Shown here: positions 37,725 to 50,530 of the stretch, piece after piece
Layout of the letters: the number at the start of each line of letters is the position of its first letter
Position numbering within the stretch: position 1 is the stretch's first letter
Made by a program: the position numbers and the translations under genes
Source of the DNA: Pyxicephalus adspersus
Lineage: Eukaryota > Chordata > Amphibia > Anura > Pyxicephalidae
Assembly (NCBI RefSeq): GCF_032062135.1
Contig: NC_092859.1
Span: 39,446,593-39,510,592 of the forward strand
Direction: 5' to 3'
Length of the DNA stretch: 64,000 bases
The notes under the pieces: model-generated
Databases searched by the model: none
What the model was told of the DNA's origin: nothing
The model's input: only the letters and a program-made list of their open reading frames with translations

Positions 37725-38195
37725 TTATAGGGTACCTGAACTCAGAAATTTCAATTAACATAAAAGGGTCGACAACCCTTTTATGCAGAGTAAAAATTCT
37801 GTTTTTTGTTTTTTTTTTATTGTGATCGAGAATGAATGGGAGCCCAAAGCCTCCCGGGATACCTACCTCACACATCCTGATAGGCTCTTGGGTGCTCCTT
37901 CTGCACATGCCCGAGCATCCTGGGCATGCGCAAAAGGAGCCTTTTCGCGCAAAGAAAAAATTTGCCGATCTCACGCATACGCAGTGGGATTAGCAAGTTT
38001 CTTTTTCCATCCTACTTCACCCGATCTTGCGCCTGAGTCGGGTGACGTGGGGTAAAGAACCCTGAAGAAGAGACAAAGATGGCGGCGCCCAGAGCACCAG
38101 CTCCAGAATGGATGCCGGGACGACGCAGAACCTGATGCAGGACACCCCGGGATGAATCGGACTGCCCTGTGGGATTGAAGGCAAGTATATTTTCC
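37725..38195. repeat. GC- and CpG-rich block, probably an old repeat
   Basis: It contains the palindrome ATAAAAGGGT CGACA ACCCTTTTAT (37760-37784), CTGGGCATGCGCAAAAGGAG, GAGTCGGGTGACGTGGGG and AAGATGGCGGCGCCC. CpG density is far above the surroundings. It lies deep in an intron with no exon, so I read it as a repeat rather than a promoter. A cryptic promoter cannot be excluded. Confidence 0.45.
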
Positions 38196-38749
38196 TCTTT
38201 AAGTATATTATGTAATCTGATATTCAGTCAGCAGGTTACTTTTTTTACTCCTTCCCATTATCTGGTACCTCCTTGACTCCTTCACATTACCTTATTTTGT
38301 AAAACTTTTTGTTTACAAAGCTCAGTAATTCAAGCCGAAATGTTCACACACAAGTGAACAATGCTGCCTGTTTTCTCCCCCCCCCCCTTATTTTATGTAT
38401 AGTATTCTTGAGGTTTTTATCAGAGACATAATGTGTGAAAGGCAACAACTTCTGCTGTGCTTTGTTAAACCCATATTGCACCAAGAATCCTGCGTTGGCG
38501 CCCCGTGAACATTATTGAAAACACACATTACATGTGGTAATACATTGTAGTGTCATTATTTTCAAAAGCCCCCCAGAGTATGAAGGCGTAGTATCTTAAG
38601 GCAGTGTGCTGTAATTTACAACATAAAGCACATTATTACACAGCGGTATGTACAATGTATTGCATTGCCATTTATTGTATATTTCACCCCAACACAATGT
38701 ACACTGGAAAAACAACACAAAGTAGTACAACACAATAATTACCAATAAT

Positions 38750-39196
38750 TACCTCTGTGATATGTAATATTTTGGCAAATTATCTATTATTATTAATGCT
38801 GCAGCCAGACTTATCCATTGTTGCTACCACTCCTCTTCTGCTGCATCTCTTTGTAGTTCCCTTGATTGGCTTCCATTTCAAACTCCTTAAATTCAAACTC
38901 TTCAAATCTCTCCACAGTTCTTGCCCCACTTACCTTTCTGTCCTGATAGAAAAATACCCCCCTAGCCACTCTCTTCGCTCCTCTAATGACCTACTACTGA
39001 CTTCCTCATATATACCCTCGTCACACGCAGACCTTTTTTTTAGAGCTGCTCCGACTCTCTGGAATGGTTTTTCTCGGCCTATTCAGCTTGCTTCTACTTT
39101 CTGCTTACTTAAAAGAGCCCTCTAAACCCATCTTTTCAAGCTCACTAACCAGTCTTTTCTGTCTCCTAAAGCCCTCACTACTTCCCACCATTTTTT
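38750..39196 (+). mobile_element. LINE copy (+), first part, host of a nested insertion
   Basis: AATGCTGCAGCCAGACTTAT begins the NAAARLIH-type motif. With frameshifts the frame continues to HSSCPTYLSVLIEKY, SLRSSNDLL and FFRAAPTLWNGF, the last being the usual AAP-LWN ending of L2/CR1-type ORF2. It is the same family as the minus-strand copy at 14413. It breaks off at CACTACTTCCCACCA, where an opposite copy begins, and continues at about 39630. Confidence 0.75.
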
Positions 39197-39628
39197 TTAT
39201 TATTATTATTATTATTATTAATAATAATAATAAACAGGATTTATATAGCGCCAACATATTACGCAGCGCTGTACATTTAATAGGGGTTGCAAATGACAAA
39301 CGAATACAGACAGTGATACAGGAGGAGAGGACCCTGCCCCGAGGAGCTTACAATCTAGTAGGTGGGGGAATTAACACACAATAGGATGGGAGATATGTAG
39401 TGGTAGGAAGTAGTGATGGTTTCAAAAGACAGAAGATGGTTAGGCAAGTTTGAAAAAATGGGTTTTGAGTGCTCTTTTAAATGAGCAGAAAGTAGGAGCA
39501 AGCCGAATAGGATGAGGAAGACCATTCCAGAGAGTTGGGGCAGCTCTAGAGAAGTCTTGTAACCGTGCGTGTGATGAGGTTATGAGTGAGGACCATCATG
39601 GTCTGACCAGAGATCAGGTATTCTAAAG
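39197..39628 (-). mobile_element. LINE copy (-) nested inside the + copy
   Basis: It starts with its (ATT)n(AAT)n tail (39197-39233), then the 3' boxes GCGCCAACATATTACGCAGC and GAGGAGCTTACAATCTAGTA in reverse, up to CATTCCAGAGAGTTGGGGCA, the reverse of the LWN region. It is 5'-truncated at about 39628, after which the + copy resumes. Confidence 0.75.
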
Positions 39629-39800
39629 CTCCCCTCCTATATGGTGTTACTTCCCTGCCTCCTAGATTGTAAGCTCTTCGGGGCAGGGTCATCTTCCTGT
39701 GTCACTGGGTGTGTCTGTCTGTCATTTGCAATTCCTATTAAATGTACAGCACTGCGTAATATGTTGGGAGTTATATATAAATATAAATAATATAAATATT
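39629..39800 (+). mobile_element. LINE copy (+), 3' end after the nested insertion
   Basis: CCTAGATTGTAAGCTCTTCG, GGCAGGGTCATCTTCCTGTG, TGTACAGCACTGCGTAATAT and a degenerate ATAAATATAAATA tail complete the element that starts at 38750. Confidence 0.75.
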
Positions 39801-40446
39801 TTAGTAGAGAAGGATGGAAAAAAAGAAAGGAATATATAATATTTTAGCACAGTACTACTTTTGAGAAATTTATATATCAAGCTGTGATCCTGTTTTGCAC
39901 TTACCTGCTGTACAGCATTATTGATATATTCCCTCTTAACCTGGCAAATCTCCTCCTGACTGGTCCCTTAGGGGACCATATATTCTGATACTATGGAAGT
40001 CATTACAGCCAGTACTTTCAGCATAAGAACACTCTAAAGATCGCAATCATAAAAGATAAATAAGATCAATTTAAATATTGTGCTGCCAGGGGTTATCTAT
40101 TAAAACCTGACACGTATACAGAGGAGGTGTCACCTGCCTATCTGTTTTAATGAGCTGCTTTAATGCCAGTCGTAAGCAGTTTAGAGAATTTACTTGTCTG
40201 GCCTCAGATAACCCATACTGCATTTCCTTTGCGGTCTGTCTGACTTGTACTATCATTGGATTTCTGATTCCAGTCAAGGTTAATTGCTATTTTATATTTG
40301 TATTTAATTCACTCTAGTCACAGCAGTTTTGTCCAGAGTAACAACATGATGTGCAGTATTTCACATAACATGTGGGCATCATTGAAACCTTGCTCAGTAG
40401 TAGCATTACATGAGTTTTTCCATTTTTGCAAAACCTTGTGCAGCAT

Positions 40447-42180
40447 TTTTTTTTTTATTTCAATCAAGTGTTTCATTTACAAAGCCACAATAAACCTGTT
40501 AGCATTCCCTGTGCTCTCTTCCTCTATTTCCCATCCCTTCTCTTACCGTCCTGGGTTATTTAGGTGCCTACACTTTCCAACTTTGGATGTTGACATCATT
40601 GCCTGGGTCTTCATAAATCCTTCTGCCTAACCATCTCATTCCAACTTCCAATTTATTCTCAACAATACTCTAAAATATAATTATTCCTAGTAATGATTTC
40701 TTATGTGTTTCAATTTCTTTAAACCTGATCCAGGGCTTCTAAATATTCACAAACCCAACCTCTTTCCTCTTAAGTATATAAAAAATCATCAATCTCATAT
40801 ATAAATCAACACTGCTATCCAATCTTTAATTCCGGGCTTGACTACTTGTTTCCAAGTATCCAATCTTTCCAAGTATCCAATTGTTTCCAAAATTTTAGAA
40901 ATGACAATTCTAGCTGTATTAGTACATCACAGTACATTATTTCATATGTATCAGAAAAGTTCTTCCATTTATATTTACACTCATGTTGTTCATGTGATGA
41001 AGAATATATTCTGGTTCTCCCAATATTTTACACATATTTACTTCCACTATAACAAAACCATCCTTCCTTCTGGGGAATCTTTACACCTCCTAAATTGATT
41101 ACCAACCTTAGGAAAGATCTCATTTAACCTAGATGGGTATAACTCCATCTAGATAGGAACCGATGGCCTATATGGACTCTGGATGTCCATATAGAAACTT
41201 TTCATGTTAGTTTAAAGGTCCTCCAACACATCTCTGAAATTTGTTTTCCCAACTTATCTTTCCATTTCTCCACCATATTTTGGCAAATTCACCATGATAT
41301 TTGTCCAGCCATAAATCTTGAAGACATTTTCTTTTTTTTTTTTGTTCACCTTCTAACTACAATGTCTTCAAAGGGTGAGAGTAATTCTCTCAGTAACTGA
41401 TCTCCAATCAGACAATGACACAACAAAATGGTATCCTAAATAGTTACAGTAGTGTTATATTACTTCTCTTCCAATTTTTTAAATTAGTTTGTCAATTCTA
41501 GGTGGAAATTGTTTTATCTTATAAGATCCCATATTTCCTTTACATACTGTCAACATCCCTACTTATAACTTACAGAGAACAAAAAAAAGGGATACCAATG
41601 GGACTTTAACGACAGTTATTTTTCATAAAAGCTTAAACATTTTATTACAATTTATTATTCACATTCTAGGTGGAAATGTCATATTGTCAAGATAGAAGAG
41701 AAGTAGAGACAGTCATGGGGAATCATTTCCCTATCTCTTATTTTAACCAATACATTAGGAAACTTAATAAATACTTTAGGTAATAAAATAAGCTGTTGTT
41801 CTATAGTCTATATGTGGTGTCTCAATATTTCATTGGTCCAAATAATTAGGAAGCCAGCAATATATAGCTATTCTAGTAACCTCTGGAGAATCAAATTTGA
41901 AGAGGCTGGCATATGTTGCCCCAACCACTCTCACTGTTTTAAAACGTCAAAAAAAAAAATGTCATTTTCCAACCCCTATGTTGAATGTGAGCTTCCCTCT
42001 TTAAATAATAGTGTTTACCACTGCAGAGTTGTAAAGTGGGGGAACAGGTGATAAAAGCATTTCGCTTCCAGTGCTTGGAGGTTGTAAAGGTATATTCAGA
42101 TGACTATCTGTACTGAATCCAGTGAATCTACTAAACCTTCACCTGCACTATGTTGTAGTTCCAAAAAAAAATAAAATGTT
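40447..42180. other. Pyrimidine-rich unclassified stretch, possibly a minus-strand retroelement
   Basis: It starts with a T run (reverse of a poly-A tail) and is CT-rich for about 1.5 kb, as an inverted LINE or processed transcript could be. I could not find a conserved frame or domain motif, so this is only a description. Confidence 0.25.
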
Positions 42181-42190
42181 TTAGATAGCT

Positions 42191-42485
42191 AGTCTCTTTA
42201 TTATTATTTATTAATAAACAGGATTTATATAGTGCCAACATATTACGCAGCGCTGTACATTAAATAGGGATTGCAAATGACAGACTAATACAGACAGTGA
42301 TACAGGAGGAGAGGACCCTGTCCCGAAGAGCTTACAGTCTAGTAGGTGGGGGAATTTCACACACAAAAGGATGGGAGATATGTAGTGTGGGAAGTAGTGA
42401 TGGTTTCAAATGACAGAAGAAGCCGGGTAGGCAATTTTGAAAAAATGGGTTTTGAGTGCTCTTTTAAATGAGCAGAAAGTCTCTT
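42191..42485 (-). mobile_element. LINE 3' end copy with 8-bp target-site duplication
   Basis: AGTCTCTT stands at 42191-42198 and again at 42478-42485. Between them are the TTATTATTTATTAATAAA tail, GTGCCAACATATTACGCAGC, AGAGCTTACAGTCTAGTAGG and GGGTTTTGAGTGCTCTTTTA, the minus-strand 3' end of the (AAT)n LINE. The copy is 5'-truncated at AAATGAGCAGAAAG. The intact duplication suggests it is younger than the copies around it. Confidence 0.85.
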
Positions 42486-45400
42486 GGCCAATTGGTCCCA
42501 TATCTTTTGGTGATTTATTTAATACAGGTCTATCTTTGTTCTATCAGGTATCTGAATATGGATATTAAAGAAACTAAAGATTTAAAAAATTCAAAGATAA
42601 GGTGCCTATGATACACTCTGAATACTAAGCAGGATTTAAAGGCCTTATGATATGACCCTCCCAGCTTGTAAAAAATGAAGATGTCAAGTTGATGGTGGAT
42701 ATTGGCGCCACTTGGTCTGGTCCCCTTTTGGATTTTCCATCTTGAAAAAATGCAGTAGGAACTGTAGCTGCTTTTGGTATTATAACCTGGTAGATATGAC
42801 CTTAAATATAATACCAGTCGTATTAGTTCTGAAGAAGCCTATGTTGTGAAACATGACAAAAACTCTGTGAGACTGGATGTACAACTAAAGTTTATGTTAC
42901 AGTAAATATATCCCTTAAAAAACACATAAAATTTTGTTTTTAATATGGAAATGTGTGCTTACAACTTGTAATTACCTTGTAATTAGTGCCTTTACAGCCC
43001 CTAAATTGATTTGTTGTGGATTATGCAAAGTTTCCAAAAGTGGGGGAATTATGAAGGACATATTGTAACTGTGGGGCTCTGATCAGTTTAGTAAAATTAC
43101 ACTGACCCACTACTGTGAGTGGTAAAGTATACCAGTTTTTGCATTTTTGTTTAAACCTTGTAAGTAGATGGATTGGTTTAATTCTTGATATTCAGGATAT
43201 TCTCACTGGATATGTATGCCATAGTAAAATACCTAAGACTGTGTAAGACTTGTTATATGAGGCTGAGTGGATGTATTCTAATATATGTCATGAAGTCACT
43301 TTGCTCACTCCTTCTAAATTCCCCTGGTCAACATATTTGCATGCAGTACGTTTGGCTGCTAGTTCTGTCTCTCCTTCAAAATGCTGCTGTATAGGGGATT
43401 GGAAGAGGCTGATACCAAATGAAATTTAGATATTTACTGTAGTTACATATCAAGTAAAATTTTATGATGTATTAATGAAAACAGAGCTACAATAATTTCT
43501 CTATTTCAATGTCCCCTAAATTCAACTCGAAGCATAAAAGCTAAGGTCAGGTGTTTATATTAGTAGCATTAATAAATGAACACATAAATTGTCTAAATTA
43601 TGTTTGTGTAATTGCCTGGAGATCTGTGTATACTACAAAGAGGCATTTACAAGAGCCAAAACAAGGTAATAAATGTGTAAAGTAAAAAGCCATTTACCTG
43701 TTTCTGCTTTTTGTTTTCCGATTTGATGCTTAGAAGAAAAAGAACGTTCCATAGCCTGTAGTGGGAAATAAAACCTGTCTCAGACGACATGCTGTTTCTG
43801 TGGGAAGACAGACATTCATTAAACTTGGTGAAGAACCATAGACTCCTTCCCCCATCCTCTTTCTCTGATTAAAGAGAGTTTGTCTCATCTGATATAAGTG
43901 GATTAGCAACATTTGTTGTGTTGTCGTAGGTGTCAGTCATACAAATATAGAATATGATATAATTGTAATTCTATTGTGGAATTCTGTTTGAAGAAAAGGC
44001 CAATTCTCAGAAAAATAAATAAGTTCTCTATGATTGGCCATTTTTACAAAGCTAATTGAGTTCACACATTCCATAGTTGGGGATAACTTTACTTTATTTA
44101 CTTTACTTTATCTTTAAAATTACTCACCACCCACCATCATGTCTGTGATCCTGGTAGATCCATGCATTATGACAGTGGAAACCCTGGACAGTGGCCACTG
44201 GAAAATCCCATTCCCAGTCTTTCAGACATGTTTGACCAGCAGTCTTGCATTGTAAGTGAGGATGTTGTGGGCCCTCCCATGATCTAAAGCACTGGCCCCG
44301 GCCCTGGCTGCAGGGGGGAAAAGGGTAAGGGATCATAGAAAACTGCTTTTTAGGGGTAATCAGCATAAACATGATCATTAACTCTTGAAATGTTGGGGTT
44401 GCAGTGTAAGAGTAAATTTGAATTTACCTAGAAACCATCTTTAAAATTAAACATCTTGGCATTTTCTGCAGCAATACAACATGCCCCTGTAAGTAAAATC
44501 TAGAAGCCTGCAAACAGCAAAATTTCCACTCCCTGCTACTGGAGAGTTGTAATCCTGACTAACAAGGAGCATGTCATACTGTTATAGAGAGGCTTCTGCA
44601 CTCACAAAGAGCAGAGCAGTCCATCTCTTCTGTGTACTGGCACAAGTTCTTTTAAAGGAGCCTAAAGTAGCTTTAAGCAGGGTTTGCAAAATTCTTGTTT
44701 TGATGCACTATAAATAGTTTGCATTATTTTTATGCTGTAATGATGATCATGAACTGCCTTGTATCTGCATGTAACCTGTGATTTATAAAAATTTGAACAA
44801 CTCAGTTTTAACACGGCTACCATTTTGCTTTCATTGCACTTGACAATGAGCAGAAAGCTGGCTCAGCATCCTTTCTCACAGGGAGAGAGTTGATTATAGC
44901 AAGGGGAGCCTGATGAAATTTGTTTTCAGCTCATTCAATAAAGTGTTTCTTCTTCAAATATTATACCCTTACAGAGCTGCGCCGTGCACCTACACACCAA
45001 AGAAACCTCCAACACCGTCAGCATATCTCTCTTCTCTGTGGTATCACAAGGCTTTGTGTTTATGAAGCTAAGCGGAGAAGGCAGAAAAGATAAACTGTTA
45101 TCTGTAATACCATGTGATTGTGTTTATGCTTTTATACCACAGGGTAGCACTTGTGATCAACAAATTATACTGATTTTTTTTTTTTTGCATGATAATTATA
45201 TTATAGTAAATCTTTGCATGCTTAATTGTGATTCTCCCCACACAGAAAGTGGCAAGAATATGTTTTAGTCAATTGTGCATGCTGTACAATTTTTTTTTGT
45301 TTAAAGGTAGGTATCTAGCCAAACATGAAACATTAATATTTAAAATGATTCAAAGCAACCTAGCTGTTGATCTTCAGTTCTAGCCTTTAGCATGTGTGCC

Positions 45401-45592
45401 TGGCTTAAACATAAAACTAATCAGAGTATCAAAGAGGGTGCCATTTAAAAAAAAAATTGAATCATGTATTTATAGAATGGCACCATATACAAATGGTGTT
45501 GTTAATATGATTACCATGTAAGTTTTATTTTGGTTTTTTTTTCATATTATAGCCCTGATGAAAAGGGTAGCTTCGTGGAGAGGGCAGTGTTA

Positions 45593-45655
45593 GATTATTA
45601 TTATTATTGTTATTATTATGATTAAAGAAGTTTTATATAGCGCCAACATACTAGG
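45593..45655 (-). repeat. Short LINE tail remnant
   Basis: (ATT)n followed by TTTTATATAGCGCCAACATA is the extreme 3' end of the (AAT)n LINE on the minus strand. Only about 60 nt are left. Confidence 0.7.
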
Positions 45656-45949
45656 CATACTGGGCTTGTTGATTTGGATTTTGACTTAAGATAATGTTTC
45701 GCTTTAACAGATGCAATGGATTTAAAAAGATTTTACAAAGTTACTTAAAAAAATAAATTGGGTAGCCGTACCTCAAGCTAAATACAAAAACCTATAGTAG
45801 AAAGATAGAAAGAACAAGTGCTTTACAAACAGCACTGTTATGTTCTATGGGCAGGGATGGAAGGACAAATTACTGCAGCTTCCGCATTAGCAAACAACAG
45901 GATTGTTTCTGTCAGTCGTTTAGTGATCTGGCAGAACAAATCACTAGAC

Positions 45950-46381
45950 TAAAGCTGCGTACACACTTCCAATTTTTATCGTTCAAAATGAACGACGAAA
46001 GAAACGACGAACGATCGATTGGGCAAAAATCGTTCGTAAAAAAAGTAACCAACGACGCCGACGAACGAGGAAAGCCGTTGGAAATGAACGACCGGACCGG
46101 CGGATCGGATTGGACGACGATCGTTGACCATCGTTCGTGTGTACGATCGTTCATTGATCGTCCATGGTCTGAGCATGCGTGATGAACGAACGTTCCTGTG
46201 GTGCACGTAACTTCCTGTATCGTTCAAACGAACGCATGTATTGTGTGTACAATATCTACGAACGATCGTGTCGTTATCTGTATGTACAGGATCGGTGCTA
46301 TACGATCGTTCGCAGATATCGTGCAGGATCGTTCGTCGTTCGTTTACCAACGATAATAATTGGAAGTGTGTACGTAGCTTA
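45950..46381. mobile_element. MITE family C, CGTTCG-rich palindromic element (432 bp)
   Basis: It starts TAAAGCTGCGTACACACTTC and ends GAAGTGTGTACGTAGCTTA; the inverted match continues to CCAATTTTTATCGTT against CCAATTATTATCGTT, about 35 nt. The interior is crowded with CGTTCGT/ACGAACG, CGATCG and GACGAACG in both orientations, so all frames read as N/E/R/D-rich peptides. CpG content is high for this intron. The outer GTACACAC motif links it to family B. Confidence 0.85.
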
Positions 46382-48684
46382 AGTTAGGGGGAAGCTGTAC
46401 ATATCTTACATTTTTGCCCCAAGACAAAAAATTACCATCTATTCATCGATTTAAATCAACAATTTTGATTGCTGTTGCAGAATGCAATAAATCCACAAAA
46501 GAGGTTTAGAATGCTTACAAGGTTCCATGGGAACATTGAGGCAATAATGGGGTTGATCATCTGTTGCAAAAGATTTCAAATTTTAGCCCTCAGCAAATTG
46601 GCCAGATATGAGCTGAATTGATTTGCTTAACACTTTTTCAATAAAATATTCAGTGCATAATACAACTTTAAAAAATTACAGTGTTCCATCACAGTGCTTG
46701 GTCTAAATATACATTCTAAGATTTATGTTTGACTAGAAAAGAAAAAAATACTACAAATAAATAAAATCTTCCAACAAAGCACTGAAGACCTGTTTGTATT
46801 ACAGCTTGGAGGAGCTAAGGGTAAATCCATATCTTATAGGCCAGTTCTGTGCATAGAATGTGTTTGACAGGAATAAATCCATATCCTACAGGTCAACCCG
46901 GTGCTCAGAATTTAGCAGAGATAATAGTGTGGAGAGATCTATATAAGTGGAAGGAGGGAGTTGAGAAACACACAAGATGCACAATAAGCTGTGAGGGGAT
47001 GCTGTAGCTGTAATGAGACCAAATCTGGCATTTGATAAATGAAGTACAGAACTCCGTAGTCTGACAACAAATGATAAAGTGCAAAGGGATCTATTGCATA
47101 GTTGTTTTTCTCCAACCATAAAAATTATATGGGAATTCAGAGTTTGCAGAAAACCCATTTATTTACTGAAATATTTAAGGGGAAAAGGAGAAGAGTGTGG
47201 GCTGGGAGGGTAAAAAGGGCCAAAGGAAGTAATAACTTCCTCTAAGAAAAGAAGGTGTAAGCTTTGCCAAGGTCCATAAAGACCAAAAATTAGCAGGTAC
47301 TCTTCAGGGAACTGGTGAGATGTTCTCTTTTTCTTTTTGATTGAGCAGCATTAACCCGTTGTTATATGACAGACCCCCTGCAAACCTTGCAAGAAAAAGG
47401 GTATTAGGGAAGATGAAGAAGCCTGGATCCCTGGGGCCCCTTAACAGATAGGACCCTGCTCCCTCCCCACCTGGACAAATCCATAAGGGCCCATGGTGCA
47501 GAGAATAAATTTAGAGTGCCCATCCCACATCTTTTCCAACGATGAACTGTGATAAGCAGTGGGGAGATTACTGCCTTGGAATATTGGAAGTTTACGTTTT
47601 CAGAAGTGGGACTCTGTGGGAATGAAGCCAACCTGTGCCCTACATCTGTGCAAAACACTTAAAATCTCTTTATTGGGGGGTAAATTTTATTACATTTTAG
47701 TTCCCAGCATAGTAAAAATAGGGTAACTGACCAGGACAATTGATGTGCAGAATGCAGCCTTCCACACAACATTATTCTTGCCATGGATATCCTCTAAGTT
47801 GCTTGCTTGGCTAATACAGCCTTAATGGTTTGTTCTCTGCACCATCCCACAGTTGGCCTGCTTGACCCTCAGCCTTCATTATCTCTTCTTTGACAATCAG
47901 AAATATAATGGTTATATCCACACTAGATACTGGTCTTTACCAGTCAAATCTGTCCATTGCTTATAATTACTCAAGAGATCCATCCTAAAAGATGCAGACT
48001 AGTACGTCTCTTTCTTTGAGATTCTTACTAATGTGATTTTTTTTTTTACAATTACTGATCGCCCTGGTGTGGCTTTTGACCTATGCGGTCAGCGGAGTGT
48101 GATTATTCTTTAATGGTTGAGGACTTTGTTTGCTATTTCAAGTCATGATTTTTACGAAGATTGGATTTTAAAATGATTCTTTCTGTGAAGCTGTGTATTT
48201 AATACCCATAATGAGAAGAGTTTGACATATCTGACCTTGCAAAACATGAACTGGAGAAGAGACTAAAACTACTCATAGGGTTTGAATGGCAGCTTTGATT
48301 GTGGAGTCAGACACTGCAGCTGCCAAACATCCTCCTTTCTGTTAGATTATTATTGCAAACACCCTAAGCATGTTAGACTAGATTACATAATCAAAGCATG
48401 TAAATGTATCGTGTCCATAACCTCAACAAAAGTAAACACAAACCTGGCTGTAGAATAGGATGTAGTAGGTGAACAAACCCATTGTTGGCATCAAATAATA
48501 TTGTAAACTGAACATGTTGGCATTGAAATATAGAGCCTTTCCCTTTAACTTATTTCTCTGGTCTTCTCATCAAGTGTAAGCTTTTCTGCCTACTGAACAA
48601 ACCACTATCACCTAGTGAATATTTGCTTTGTTGTGAGTATGTGCCTGATGGTCATTCTTTCCATGTTGCAACCTTTTTTCACTA

Positions 48685-49139
48685 CAGGTAGTCCCTGAGT
48701 TAAGGACATACGGACGCCTCCTAGATACAAACGAACGGGTCTTCCCTGCTGCTGTGTGCAGGACGGAGGCTGGAGGTGCAAGGGTGGTTTTTATGACTTG
48801 CAGAATAAATCTTTTGCTAAACACAGCTGAGATTGTGGGTGAGCTTAGGGTGATGAGCTCTTTCTGCAGCCTCTTGTAATTCTTTAAAGACCAAGGAAAA
48901 CTCTACATTTGTTTGCATATCAAAGCACAGCTTGCTCTAGAAGTTAATGAATGCCTAGGCTCCATAAAGTTTTTTAGTTTTTTTGCTTTGTCTGTGATTA
49001 ACCCAGGATTTTATACAGTAACTGACACCATGCTGCCTAATATTATTATGTTGAGACAAAAAAAAAAAAAAAATGTACCTGTTTCGACTTACATACAAAC
49101 CTACAGTCCCTATCTCATATGTAACCCAGGGACTATCTG
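48685..49139. mobile_element. Pogo/Tigger-like element (455 bp)
   Basis: It is bounded by TA on each side (48683-48684 and 49140-49141). The left end is CAGGTAGTCCCTGAGTTA, and the right end reversed is CAGATAGTCCCTGGGTTA. CAG-TAGTCCC ends with TA duplication resemble Tigger/pogo elements as I recall them. ACATACGGACG and its partner GACTTACATACAAAC are sub-terminal. No transposase frame remains. Confidence 0.7.
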
Positions 49140-49615
49140 TATGTAAAAATATGTTTAACTTTAGGGCTAAGACAGTAAAAAATGAGTCCCTGAGGATGCC
49201 TGTTGTTAGTCAGCATAAATATCTCTTTAATAGTGGTGGGAACCAACCATGCCTGTCAACATCTCATACATGTCGTGCATTCCATATTATGTTTGCAATA
49301 TTTTTTATCACTTTGTGATTACGGAGGTTCCCAAAGTTTCAACCAAGGGTTGACATTTGAAGAATCAACAGTGGCAGAATATAATCATGCGCATAGATTT
49401 TAGATAGCAAAAACCCCTACAGTGTGCCAAATTTCCATAGTAATCCATGAATTTATGTACAGCTCTATAGAGTTTGCCTTGATCAGTAATGTGTTCTGAC
49501 TGGTTGATTTGTGGCTCTTGTGTATAAGAAAAGCCTGACTCACTTTTTTAAATTGAAAAGTGTAGATGGCAGAAATAACTTAAATTGTGGAAACACTTTT
49601 ACTGTCCTGTAGTTA

Positions 49616-49627
49616 CCCCCCCCCCCC
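49616..49627 (+). repeat. C homopolymer, 12 nt
   Basis: An uninterrupted C run in a C-rich stretch that continues to about 49690 (CCCCACTACCCCCATTCACC). Confidence 0.85.
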
Positions 49628-50379
49628 TCACTTCCCCCATCTGATTTGTTGGTCTGATGTTTCACCCCACTACCCCCATTCACCCCCAGCTTTCAGTGCT
49701 TCTGGCTTTGCCAGTGGCTCAGTCACACGCTTACTGCTTTTCTGACATATTGTTGTAAAGGCAGCTTACTGGACAGAGGAGACGCGAATGGAATACCATT
49801 GACAAAATCATTTTTGAGGTGCATTAAATGGAACGTAAAATAAAGGCAGAATAACTGTATAGATTTTCCACTCAGACTGTTTATGAACATTTATTGCTTG
49901 TAAATTACATAGTGTCAGGCCTGGGAGCGAACTGACAGTTTAATAGGAGTCTGCAGAATGGAGAATAAATTAATAAGTAACTATTTATTACCTGTATAGT
50001 GTGACATGCATGTAAACTCTGGGCACTGGCTATTATGTATTAGGATAGTGCTAGAATGCAGTAATCAGAGAAGAGAGTACAGAGGATTCTTTGGAAAAAA
50101 TCCCAGTTGAAGTCCAATATTGTTATATGCCAATACCTAGCTTTCAAAAGGATATTTCTACATTCCTCCTTACTTTTATAGAATAAACATGGATGATTTA
50201 CCAACTCAAATTTGCATGCTGTGCATAGTTAAACACCTAACATCACTTTTACCATTATCGTCTTCAACTACTTTTTTCAATCCTTTTATACTTGCGTTAT
50301 TTTATGCAGTCTTTTGATAGATGACATGTCTTTAATTAGGTGGCATATATAGAGTCTTCTGGGATCACAGGTCCTTAAT

Positions 50380-50530
50380 TATTCGCTGGCGACAGTTATT
50401 TGTGGTCCTTTCATCTAGTCCTCATGCAGTAATGTAAGGTACAGTGAGCCCAGGCTGGCGTGACGATCCACTCTTAGGGCGGATACGGAAATGACCTGGA
50501 CTCACGGTGTGGGTTGGATGACAATGGATA
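50380..50530. other. Unusual unique block, possible conserved noncoding element
   Basis: TTATTCGCTGGCGACAGTTA, GGCTGGCGTGACGATCCACT and GGGCGGATACGGAAATGACC are CpG-containing and unlike the AT-rich sequence or repeats around them. No frame or repeat match is visible. This is inference only. Confidence 0.2.

Noticed and set aside
37783..38195. CpG-rich block as a second promoter or a new gene
   Set aside because: No exon with good splice sites follows and the left-edge palindrome suggests a repeat; kept only as a low-confidence finding.
45847..46382. Overlapping N/R/D/E-rich frames on both strands
   Set aside because: They arise from the palindromic CGTTCG repeats of a MITE; the mirror-image composition on both strands shows they are not genes.
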